Positions 1-9,930 of a DNA stretch of 10,671 nt are shown here, in pieces (within the stretch, counting starts at the first letter, position 1; every line of letters begins with the position of its first letter). Under the pieces are notes generated by a model, which saw only the letters and a program-made list of their open reading frames with translations, did no database searches and was not told the origin of the DNA. The stretch is taken from NCBI GenBank assembly GCA_964575425.1, contig CAZNRD010000068.1:1-10671 (forward strand), written 5' to 3'. Position numbers and translations under genes: made by a program. Source of the DNA: DATEAV01 sp964575425 (GTDB taxonomy: Bacteria > Chloroflexota > Anaerolineae > Anaerolineales > E44-bin32).

Positions 1-53
1 TCCCCCGGCGGGGAGGGGGCCACCCGCCTCAATCCCTCCGTTGTTCAACTCTC

Positions 54-820
54 TCAGCCTTCGACGGCGTTGGAAGAGACGGCGCGCACCTGGCGATTGT
101 CTCTAAACCTGGGAAAGAGGGCTAAGGCGAGGTGGCCGCCAGCGCCTGGGATGGAGGCGAATATCACCCAGTGGGCGCCTTGGTGGAAGGGAATCTCCAG
201 CTCCCACAGGGCTTCGGCTCTGCCTCTGACCAGGTTTAGCAACAGGGCGGCCAGCAGGGTGGCCTCGTGCTGGTAGGCCTGGATGAACTCTGGGCTGATC
301 GGGCTGGTGAGGTCGCGGCACAGCTCCAGAGCAGCCGGGTGGTAACGGAAGAGCACGGCTCGCAGCCGGTTGGCTTGGCGGACGATGCTCACCGTCAGGT
401 GATCGATCAGGCTGACCCAGGCGCGGATCTGGCACGTGGCCAGGCTGTCGGGGAACCAGCGTTGGAGCCGGGCCCGGTCGGTGCGCAGCAGGTCCGCCTG
501 GAGGCAGGCATCGCTGGGGTCCGTGCGTGCACCGCTGTGGCCGTAGCGCCCCCGGCTGGCTTTGACCACATGCGGCGGGATGACATAGACTCGGACGTAG
601 CCCTGATCCCACAGGAAATCGACCAGCAAGCTGTGGGCGCTCTCCAGACCCACCAGGCAATCGCCGGAGGAAAGCCCCACTCCTGGCGCAATGCTTTGCG
701 CCGCAGGAAGTCTTCCGGGCTGTGAGGGATGCAGGCACGAACGAGGCACACGCCGTGGGCATGGATGAAGACGACACCATGTTTGACTTGGCCAGAGTCA
801 ATACCAAGGTATACTCCCAA
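54..820 (-). pseudogene. IS110-family transposase, frameshifted and 3'-truncated
   Basis: Remnant of a DEDD (RuvC-like) transposase of the IS110 family, whose members recombine DNA as part of an insertion sequence. The N-terminal piece starts at a TTG at 820-818, just downstream of an in-frame stop, and reads MGVYLGIDSGQVKHGVVF; Asp8 is the first acidic residue. Around 660-710 the homology moves to another frame, which carries VGLESAHS (Glu at about 644-642) and ARTDPSDA (Asp at about 521 and 512). So all four DEDD acids are present but split by a frameshift. The second frame continues through a helical region to SIPGAGG, the start of the C-terminal Transposase_20 domain, then diverges and stops at 56-54. 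About 255 residues remain against roughly 330-400 for the family (from memory), and the C-terminal serine region is missing. A sequencing error could explain the frameshift but not the truncation. Confidence 0.8.
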
Positions 821-851
821 GGTGACCTGCTCGGTTGATGGGGGGCATCAC

Positions 852-880
852 GGCGGCTGAACGGAAAACGTCAGGCCGCC
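852..880. other. Stem-loop upstream of the IS110 relic
   Basis: GGCGGC at 852-857 pairs with GCCGCC at 875-880. The stem can be extended by T858-A873, G859-C872 and A861-T871, C862-G870, G863-C869 around a GAAAA loop, with single-base bulges. It lies 32 bases upstream of the minus-strand transposase start and 67 bases before the plus-strand deacetylase. IS110 elements are known to encode a structured bridge RNA in the non-coding DNA beside the transposase, so this may be part of such an end. It could equally be a terminator-like or chance hairpin. Nearby is a perfect 10-base palindrome, TCGTTAACGA, at 894-903. Confidence 0.35.
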
Positions 881-946
881 CTCGCTATCACGTTCGTTAA
901 CGACTTTGGCGGAGCCGCTGCTTCTACACTCAATGGAGAGCTTGTC

Positions 947-1741
947 ATGCGAGACAATGCTCCGCGGCCACTAACGCGCAGAGACTTCCTGAAGGCGTCG
1001 TATGCTATGTTGTGGTATGGCATGCTGTCCTGTGCCAGACCGGGCTTGGCCACAGCAGCCGCCTCGGTTCCCCCTCGAATCTTCTGGCATGGGAGTAGAC
1101 ATTTACCCTATGTTTCCATTACCTTTGACGACTGCTATCATTCTGCGCTTCTTCAGGATTTGGAACGATCGCTGGAGGCTTACCCATCCATCAGGGTCAC
1201 CTTCTTCCCTGTCGGCATAGCACTCATCAATACCACCTCACGCGATCCACAACTCTGGAAACGCCTTCTCGGAAAGGGGCACGAAATCGGCTATCACGGG
1301 TATGCGCACGAGTATCCAGGCAAACTATCAAGCGCGCAGATGCTCTCAGATTTTGACAAGTGGCTAGAGGCTTGCACACAAGTATTGGGTGAGGTGCCAA
1401 TGGTGAGGTTCGCTCGTCCGCCATATGGGGATCTCAGCTATTCGTTCCTCAACCTCTGTGTTGAACAGAATCTGATTCCAGCGATGTGGTCTGCGATTTG
1501 GGCTGGTGCTCTGGAGAATGCGCGTCGAAAAATGGCACGTGTTCGAAATGGAGATATTATCTTGCTACACGTTCGCTATCAGGACATCGAGAATGCACGA
1601 GAGGCCTTGCCGATCGTGCAGAGTCTATCCTTGCGTGCAGTTACTTTGTCAAAACTGTACTCTGCCAGTGAAGAAGACGACGCATCGGAAGGGTGTGTCA
1701 CCTCACGGTTCAGGCACCCAAGCCGACCATGTATGGAATGA
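947..1741 (+). CDS. Tat-exported polysaccharide deacetylase (NodB domain)
   Basis: A 264-residue carbohydrate esterase family 4 protein, expected to remove acetyl groups from an N-acetylated polysaccharide outside the cytoplasm; the substrate cannot be told from sequence. The N-terminus has a twin-arginine motif, TRRDFLK (residues 10-16), then a hydrophobic stretch and ATAAA, giving a likely Tat signal; Cys29 in MLSC is a weak alternative lipobox. NodB motifs follow in order: TFDD (Asp61, Asp62), HGYAH (His117, His121, metal ligands), RPPYG (Arg157) and LLH (His208). The catalytic domain is therefore complete, with a short charged tail. The ATG is preceded by GGAG at 935-938, eight bases upstream. 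It stands alone between transposon relics and has visibly lower GC than rpoB, with many A/T-ending codons, which suggests acquisition by transfer. The fold is well supported; the biological role is unknown. Confidence 0.85.
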   Translation: MRDNAPRPLTRRDFLKASYAMLWYGMLSCARPGLATAAASVPPRIFWHGSRHLPYVSITFDDCYHSALLQDLERSLEAYPSIRVTFFPVGIALINTTSRDPQLWKRLLGKGHEIGYHGYAHEYPGKLSSAQMLSDFDKWLEACTQVLGEVPMVRFARPPYGDLSYSFLNLCVEQNLIPAMWSAIWAGALENARRKMARVRNGDIILLHVRYQDIENAREALPIVQSLSLRAVTLSKLYSASEEDDASEGCVTSRFRHPSRPCME

Positions 1742-2276
1742 GACCGAGGCGCATAGAGACACACAGACGCAGCCGGGTTCGTCTAGTATCCATGCCGCTC
1801 TCTACATCTCCATCAGGGACACAGTCAGAGCAAAGGAATACGGCCTAACACCGCATGGGGCGGACGAGCCAGACCGAAGCAGGCGGGACGGGCAGGCCGA
1901 AAGCCCCGTCTCAGCGCGGTGGACCTCCGCCGAGTGGAACGCGGGCTGAAGCGCGGTCCGCAGTCCCAGGGCTACGCGACCGGGCCCGAGCGGCTCTCCG
2001 TCGGATGCGGCGCCGCCCGTCCCTGGTTATCGCCTTCCGGAAGCAAGCCAGGTTGCTCGAGTAGTGTCCCTATGTCATGTGAGGCTCGGAAGATGCCCCT
2101 CAGGGGGATGGGTTTCCCCATCGCCGCGGCGACGATGTGCGGCAACGGGTCTTCGGCTGCCTCCAGCTTGCCCCGCTCCGACGAACGATTTCTGGTCGGC
2201 CCGGGCCGTAGCGCAGGAGGCGTCGCGTGGCGGGGAGGGGGCCGTACCCCCCAATGTCCTGCTTGCAGCCCCGGAT
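1742..2276. other. Region without an intact gene
   Basis: No convincing intact gene lies between the deacetylase and the rpoB promoter. The open frames here, on either strand, are arginine-, proline- and glycine-rich GC artefacts without recognisable domains. The one coding relic I can support is the IS630-like fragment at about 1859-1978. Small hairpins are visible, for example GATGGG (2107-2112) with CCCATC (2117-2122) around TTTC, just after CCCC-TCA-GGGG (2096-2106). I see no clear terminator for the deacetylase. The stretch is best read as decayed mobile DNA. Confidence 0.55.
1859..1978 (+). pseudogene. Probable IS630-type transposase N-terminal remnant
   Basis: The frame with codons beginning at 1859 translates through GRAGRKPRLSAVDLRRVER and then GLKRGPQSQGYAT. 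This resembles the helix-turn-helix N-terminal part of IS630/winged-helix transposases, where a GRKPRL stretch leads into (L)xRGPxxHGYATDLWTL. Homology stops right after GYAT: the expected WTL and following helix are absent, and the rest of the frame is GC-rich nonsense. No catalytic DDE domain is seen. The call rests on remembered family patterns, so it could be wrong, but the motif order is not what a random GC-rich frame would give. Confidence 0.45.
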
Positions 2277-2282
2277 TTGACC

Positions 2283-2311
2283 TTGACGGAACGGCCTTGG
2301 AATGGTATCCT
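2283..2311 (+). promoter_or_regulatory. sigma70-type promoter for rpoB
   Basis: TTGACG (2283-2288) and TATCCT (2306-2311) are separated by exactly 17 bases. They match the -35 and -10 consensus at five and four of six positions. Transcription would start near 2318, giving a leader of about 150 nt before rpoB. This is the only good promoter I see in the preceding gene-free stretch, and it implies that rpoB is transcribed independently here. Confidence 0.65.
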
Positions 2312-2317
2312 ACGTAT

Positions 2318-2466
2318 TCGCGACTGAGGCTTCCGCGGAACAGGCGCACGTGGTCGACTGGCTGAGGCACAGAAAGACGCCGGCCCGGGGGGTGGGCCGG
2401 TGCCTCTTCGCGATTTCGCCGCCCGGCCCCTGACCGCAGCATGGGCCTTCGCTGGAGGAGTGCTGC
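2318..2466 (+). promoter_or_regulatory. Structured rpoB leader with alternative hairpins
   Basis: The leader has one pairing arm that can serve several partners. GGGCCGG (2394-2400) can pair with CCGGCCC at 2380-2386 (7-base loop) or with an identical CCGGCCC at 2423-2429. The first form is extended by GAGGCAC (2364-2370) with GTGCCTC (2400-2406), sharing base 2400. A second copy of CTGAGGC at 2324-2330 (first base of the other copy at 2362) could compete for GCCTC. GGCCC (2425-2429) can also pair with GGGCC (2443-2447), just before the Shine-Dalgarno GGAGGAG (2454-2460). Repeated TCGCGA at 2318-2323 and 2408-2413 could close the whole structure. The pairings are seen directly; a role in attenuation or translational control is inference. 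No strong U-tract is present. Confidence 0.45.
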
Positions 2467-6366
<3,900 letters not shown>

Positions 6367-6388
6367 GGCGCCGCTCCGGCTGACATAG

Positions 6389-6420
6389 TGCGGCCGGTGC
6401 AATACCCGGCCGCAGGCTTT
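6389..6420 (+). terminator. Probable rpoB terminator
   Basis: TGCGGCCGG (6389-6397) and CCGGCCGCA (6406-6414) form a perfect 9-bp GC-rich stem around an 8-base loop, 22 bases after the rpoB stop. Only a short T run (CTTT) follows, so intrinsic termination would be weak. Position and stem strength support the call; the missing U-tract limits confidence. Confidence 0.5.
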
Positions 6421-6440
6421 CCCGGCCGGAGCCGGCTTTC
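6405..6440. repeat. Imperfect tandem repeat after rpoB
   Basis: CCCGGCCGCAGGCTTT (6405-6420) is followed directly by CCCGGCCGGAGCCGGCTTTC (6421-6440), a second copy with a small insertion. The first copy contributes the right arm of the putative rpoB terminator, so the repeat could give an alternative partner for its left arm. Confidence 0.5.
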
Positions 6441-6505
6441 AAGCGGCCCGGAATCAAGCGGGCGAAGTGGGAGGGGGGCGCCGGGCCCGCCGCCCACGCC
6501 GGATG

Positions 6506-6534
6506 GCGGCCTGGCTTTGGGGGGAAGAGGCCGC
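6506..6534. other. Intergenic stem-loop between rpoB and the str operon
   Basis: GCGGCCT (6506-6512) and AGGCCGC (6528-6534) pair perfectly across a 15-base loop. It sits midway in the 448-base gap between rpoB and rpsL, upstream of the str promoter. It may be a second terminator or part of an unannotated RNA. The rest of the gap up to 6620 is GC-rich without a recognisable gene, and in particular holds no rpoC sequence. Confidence 0.35.
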
Positions 6535-6624
6535 AAGGAAGGCCGTGGCTGCGTGCCTGCGTGCCATGGCTCTGTCGGCAACCTGGTCGGTGCGCAGGGA
6601 GCGCTTTTCGGAGGCCGCAATTCC

Positions 6625-6654
6625 TTGACGCATTGCGAAGGCACGTGGTAAGAT
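6625..6654 (+). promoter_or_regulatory. sigma70-type promoter for the str operon
   Basis: TTGACG (6625-6630) and TAAGAT (6649-6654) are spaced by 18 bases in a locally more AT-rich patch. The -35 is identical to that of the rpoB promoter. Transcription would start near 6661, leaving a leader of about 155 nt before rpsL. Confidence 0.6.
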
Positions 6655-6732
6655 AAGGTTCCGTTACTCGAGTTTCGGCGGGCGGGGGGAGGTTTGGCCC
6701 CTGCCCCAGTCGAATACGCGTGTGGACGAGGC

Positions 6733-6793
6733 GAGGCCATCGTGCACAACCGATGGCCTCCCTTGCTGGCTTCGCTCGGTCGAAGCGGGCAGC
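6733..6793 (+). promoter_or_regulatory. rpsL leader with two stem-loops
   Basis: First stem-loop: GAGGCCATCG (6733-6742) and CGATGGCCTC (6751-6760) form a perfect 10-bp stem with an 8-base loop. Second: GCTTCG (6769-6774) and CGAAGC (6781-6786) around CTCGGT, extended below a GGG bulge by GCTG (6765-6768) with CAGC (6790-6793). The second ends 11 bases before the rpsL Shine-Dalgarno. Autoregulatory leaders bound by a ribosomal protein are common for such operons; E. coli S7 binds the rpsL-rpsG spacer instead. The ligand here is unknown, and neither stem has a U-tract. Confidence 0.5.
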
Positions 6794-6803
6794 GATAGAA
6801 CTT

Positions 6804-6808
6804 GGAGG
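6804..6808 (+). promoter_or_regulatory. Shine-Dalgarno deciding the rpsL start
   Basis: GGAGG lies six bases before GTG 6815. It fixes this codon as the start rather than the upstream in-frame GTG at 6722, which would add 31 residues unlike any S12 and encoded by the leader hairpins. Confidence 0.85.
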
Positions 6809-6814
6809 CGGGTC

Positions 6815-7234
6815 GTGCCGACGATCAATCAACTGGTGCGCAAGGGTCGGAAGCTGAAGAAGGAGAAGACCAAGGCTCCGGCGCTGCAGTACACCCTGAA
6901 CACAATGAAGCAGCGGCGGTTCCTGCAGCCGAAGGGCGCGCCGCAGAAGCGGGGCGTCTGCACCCAGGTGCGGACTCAGACGCCGAAGAAGCCGAATTCG
7001 GCGCTGAGGAAAGTGGCGCGTGTTCGCCTGACGAACGGGATCGAGGTGACGGCCTACATCCCGGGCGAGGGGCACTCGCTGCAAGAGCACTCGGTGGTGC
7101 TGGTGCGCGGCGGCCGGGTGAAAGACCTGCCCGGCGTCCGCTACCACATCATTCGCGGGACGCTGGATTCGACGGGGGTCGAGGGGCGCCGTCAGGGACG
7201 CTCGAAGTATGGAGGCAAGCGCCCGAAGGGCTAG
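6815..7234 (+). CDS. rpsL: 30S ribosomal protein S12
   Basis: S12 (139 residues) sits at the decoding centre of the small subunit and affects translational accuracy. The GTG start gives MPTINQLVRKGRKLKK, the standard N-terminus. The conserved loop TPKKPNSALRK (Lys58, Lys59) and RGGRVKDLPGVRYH (Lys103, Asp104) are intact, so the classical streptomycin-resistance positions look wild-type. Between APAL (21-24) and APQKRGVC there are about 15 extra residues relative to E. coli and Thermus; Bacillus S12 carries a similar insertion, so this is a known variant. It is the first gene of the str operon here, with 41 bases to rpsG and a separate promoter upstream. Confidence 0.97.
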   Translation: MPTINQLVRKGRKLKKEKTKAPALQYTLNTMKQRRFLQPKGAPQKRGVCTQVRTQTPKKPNSALRKVARVRLTNGIEVTAYIPGEGHSLQEHSVVLVRGGRVKDLPGVRYHIIRGTLDSTGVEGRRQGRSKYGGKRPKG

Positions 7235-7275
7235 GCCGCGGCGCCGATCTAGGGCCATGAGGATGGAGCGGGACG

Positions 7276-7743
7276 ATGCGACGAACCAAGCCTGAGCGGA
7301 GGCCCATCCCGGGGGATGTGCGATACAACAATCCCCTGGTGCAGGGTTTCATCAATCGCCTGATGCGCCGGGGCAAGAAAAGCACGGCAGTGCGCGTGGT
7401 GTACGACGCCTTCGCCTTGATCGAGGCCAAGGCCAAGCGCGATCCGGTGGAGGTCTTCGAGCAGGCGGTGAAGAACGTCGCGCCGATGCTGGAGGTGAAG
7501 CCGCGGCGCGTGGGCGGCGCCACGTATCAGGTCCCGGTGGAAGTGTCGCCCGAGCGGCGCACGTCGTTGGCGATGCGCTGGATCGCGGCGGCGGCTCGTG
7601 CCCGCAGTGGGAAGTCGATGGCGGAGAAGCTGGCCGGCGAACTGATGGATGCCGCTGGCAACAGCGGCGCCGCCATCAAACGTCGTGAGGAAACACACAA
7701 GATGGCGGAGGCCAACCGCGCCTTCGCCCACTACCGCTGGTAA
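7276..7743 (+). CDS. rpsG: 30S ribosomal protein S7
   Basis: S7 (155 residues, normal length) nucleates assembly of the 30S head by binding the 3' domain of 16S rRNA and lies near the E site. The frame runs from ATG, with GGAG at 7265-7268 upstream, to a C-terminal AHYRW ending as in Thermus. The beta-hairpin VKPRRVGGATYQVPVEV (about 74-90) and SLAMRWIAAAAR to MAEANRAFAHYRW are strongly conserved. The first 20 residues (MRRTKPERR...) are less conserved, as usual. It sits between rpsL and fusA in standard str order and in E. coli is the operon's translational repressor; whether that holds here is unknown. Confidence 0.97.
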   Translation: MRRTKPERRPIPGDVRYNNPLVQGFINRLMRRGKKSTAVRVVYDAFALIEAKAKRDPVEVFEQAVKNVAPMLEVKPRRVGGATYQVPVEVSPERRTSLAMRWIAAAARARSGKSMAEKLAGELMDAAGNSGAAIKRREETHKMAEANRAFAHYRW

Positions 7744-7784
7744 GGAGAACTGTCGGTTGCGGGAGACGCAGGCTCGCTGCTCCC
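7742..7784 (+). promoter_or_regulatory. Distant Shine-Dalgarno and hairpin before fusA
   Basis: AAGGAGA (7742-7748) overlaps the rpsG stop but is about 54 bases before the fusA ATG, too far for normal initiation. Between them GGGA (7761-7764) and GCAG (7768-7771) pair with CTGC (7777-7780) and TCCC (7781-7784), leaving a GAC bulge. The 15 bases directly before the ATG contain no good Shine-Dalgarno. The arrangement could couple fusA translation to rpsG, which is inference. Confidence 0.35.
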
Positions 7785-7802
7785 TGGCCGTATGCAGACG
7801 TC

Positions 7803-9881
7803 ATGGCTCGTCAGGTTCCGATCGACCGTTACCGCAATATCGGCATCATCGCTCACATCGATGCCGGCAAGACCACGACCACCGAGCGGGTGCTCTTCTA
7901 CACCGGTCGGACGCATCGCCTTGGCTCGGTGGACGACGGCACGACGGTCACCGACTGGATGGAGCAGGAGCGCGAGCGCGGCATCACCATCGTCTCGGCG
8001 GCGGTGACGGCGGAGTGGCGAGCCCATGTCATCAACATCATCGACACCCCCGGACACATCGACTTCACCGCGGAGGTCCAGCGTTCGCTGCGCGTGCTGG
8101 ACGGCGGGGTGGTGGTCTTCGACGCCGTGCAGGGCGTGGAGCCGCAGTCGGAGACCGTGTGGCGTCAGGCCGACCGCTACAACGTCCCCCGCATCTGCTT
8201 CGTGAACAAGATGGACCGGGTGGGCGCCTCCTACGATCGCACCATCGACATGATCCGCGATCGCCTCGGCGCCAACCCGGTTGCGCTTCAGATGCCCATC
8301 GGCTTCGAGGCGGGCTTTCGGGGAGTGGTTGACCTGCTCGAAGAGCAGGCCATTGTGTGGACCGATGAGCTGGGCACGGCTCCGGAGCGCCTCCCCATCC
8401 CCGCCGAGTTGCAGCAGGAAGCGGCAGAGCGGCGCGCCCGGATGCTGGAACAGATCCTCGATACCGACGACGGCCTCATCGACCGCTACCTCAACGGCGA
8501 GACGATCGCCAGCGATGAGGTCCGCCTCAGCCTTCGCCGTGCGGTCATCGCTGGCAAGCTGACCCCCGTGCTCTGTGGTTCTTCGCTCCGCAACAAGGGC
8601 GTGCAACCGCTGCTCGATGCCATCGTCGACTACCTCCCTTCGCCGGTCGATATCCCTCCGGTGCAAGGCACCCGTCCGGGCAGCCCCGAGATCGTGACAC
8701 GCCAGACGCAGGACAACACCCCGCTGAGCGCGCTCGTGTTCAAGATCGTCACCGATCCCTACGTGGGCCGGCTGGCCTACCTGCGGGTGTACTCGGGCAA
8801 GATCACCCAGGGCTCGACGGTGTACAACTCCACCAAGGGCAAGCGGGAGCGCGTCGGCCGGCTGCTGCGCATGTATGCCGACCGGCGCGAGGACATCAGC
8901 GAGGTGCTGGCCGGCGACATCGCTGCCATCCTGGGCATGAAGGACACCTTCACCGGTGACACGCTGTGCGACGCGGCCAACCCCATCGTGCTCGAGAGCA
9001 TCACCTTCCCCGAGCCCGTGATCTTCCTGGCCATCGAGCCGAAGACAGCCTCCGACCAGGACAGGATGGGGGACGCTCTCCACAAGCTCTCCGAGGAAGA
9101 TCCGACCTTCCGCGTGCGCCAGGACGAGAACACCGGGCAGACGGTCATCTGGGGGATGGGGGAGCTGCACCTGGAGGTCCTGGTCGACCGGATGCTGCGC
9201 GAGTTCAGGGTGCAGGCGAAGATCGGGCGCCCGCGGGTGGCCTATCGCGAGTCGATTTCGCGGCCGGTGCCGCGCGTCGAATCCCGCTACGTGAAGCAGA
9301 CCGGCGGTCGCGGGCAGTACGGCCACGCGGTGCTGTCGCTGGAACCAGCCGAGCCGGGTTCGGGCATCTCGTTTGAGGACCAGGTGGTGGGCGGCGTCAT
9401 CCCGCGCGAGTTCATCCCGGCGGTCGAGAAGGGCGTGCTGGAGGCGGCGGAAGCGGGCGTGCTGGCGGGCTACCCGGTGGTGGACGTGAACGTTCGCCTG
9501 ATCGACGGCTCGTTCCACGAAGTCGACTCGAGCGACATGGCGTTCAAGATGGCGGGCTCGCTTGCCTTCAAGCAGGGAGTGCAGATGGGCGACCCGGTGC
9601 TGCTGGAGCCTATGATGCGCGCCGAGGTTATCGTCCCGGAGGAAAACGTAGGCGATGTCGCCGGGGACTTGAGCGCGCGGCGCGCGCTGATCGAGGGCAT
9701 CGAGAGCCGTCCGGGTCGCACCCAGGCCATCCGCGCCAAGGTCCCCTTGGCCGAGATGTTCGGCTACGCCACCGCGCTCCGTTCCCTGACACAGGGACGG
9801 GGTGTGTTCACCATGGAGTTCGACCACTACGCCCGGGTGACGGCCTCCGTCAGCCGGGAAGTGCTGGCCGGCGCCTACTGA
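7803..9881 (+). CDS. fusA: Elongation factor G
   Basis: EF-G (692 residues) is the GTPase that drives ribosomal translocation and, with RRF, ribosome recycling. The start gives MARQVPIDRYRNIGIIAHID, the usual N-terminus, though no strong Shine-Dalgarno is close. GTPase motifs: AHIDAGKTT (17-25), RGITI (59-63), DTPGH (81-85), NKMD (135-138) and CGSS (258-261). Domain IV begins around GGRGQYGH (501-508), with the tip histidine in DGSFHEVDSS at residue 572 (near Thermus His573). Domain V carries VPLAEMFGYATALRSLTQGRG. Length and all motifs are normal, indicating the main housekeeping copy. Codons are C- and G-ending, with GGC favoured for glycine, unlike the following tuf. Confidence 0.98.
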   Translation: MARQVPIDRYRNIGIIAHIDAGKTTTTERVLFYTGRTHRLGSVDDGTTVTDWMEQERERGITIVSAAVTAEWRAHVINIIDTPGHIDFTAEVQRSLRVLDGGVVVFDAVQGVEPQSETVWRQADRYNVPRICFVNKMDRVGASYDRTIDMIRDRLGANPVALQMPIGFEAGFRGVVDLLEEQAIVWTDELGTAPERLPIPAELQQEAAERRARMLEQILDTDDGLIDRYLNGETIASDEVRLSLRRAVIAGKLTPVLCGSSLRNKGVQPLLDAIVDYLPSPVDIPPVQGTRPGSPEIVTRQTQDNTPLSALVFKIVTDPYVGRLAYLRVYSGKITQGSTVYNSTKGKRERVGRLLRMYADRREDISEVLAGDIAAILGMKDTFTGDTLCDAANPIVLESITFPEPVIFLAIEPKTASDQDRMGDALHKLSEEDPTFRVRQDENTGQTVIWGMGELHLEVLVDRMLREFRVQAKIGRPRVAYRESISRPVPRVESRYVKQTGGRGQYGHAVLSLEPAEPGSGISFEDQVVGGVIPREFIPAVEKGVLEAAEAGVLAGYPVVDVNVRLIDGSFHEVDSSDMAFKMAGSLAFKQGVQMGDPVLLEPMMRAEVIVPEENVGDVAGDLSARRALIEGIESRPGRTQAIRAKVPLAEMFGYATALRSLTQGRGVFTMEFDHYARVTASVSREVLAGAY

Positions 9882-9897
9882 GCCCGGCCTGAAGATC

Positions 9898-9909
9898 GGC
9901 AGCGCTGCC
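9898..9909. repeat. Perfect palindrome in the fusA-tuf spacer
   Basis: GGCAGCGCTGCC is a 12-base perfect palindrome 17 bases after the fusA stop and just before the tuf Shine-Dalgarno. It can form at most a very short hairpin. It may be an operator or a chance GC palindrome. Confidence 0.35.
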
Positions 9910-9930
9910 TAGCAACAGGAGAGGAAATCG

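Noticed and set aside
660..710. Programmed frameshift joining the two parts of the IS110 transposase
   Set aside because: I see no in-frame slippery heptamer with a downstream structure, IS110 transposases are normally a single frame, and the 3' end is also lost, so decay is the simpler reading.
1844..1872. GCCTAAC followed by GCGGACG, resembling the 5' half of an integron attC site
   Set aside because: No matching GTTAGGC-type 3' half or folded-strand complement is visible downstream, and no integrase or cassette is present.
6722..6814. N-terminal extension of S12 from an upstream GTG
   Set aside because: The extra 31 residues do not resemble S12, overlap leader hairpins, and the GTG at 6815 has a proper Shine-Dalgarno.
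6815..7234. The S12 N-terminal insert as a novelty
   Set aside because: A comparable insertion is known in Bacillus-type S12 proteins, so it is a known length variant.
7731..9827. A 698-residue minus-strand open frame opposite fusA
   Set aside because: High-GC shadow of EF-G with low-complexity composition and no recognisable motif.
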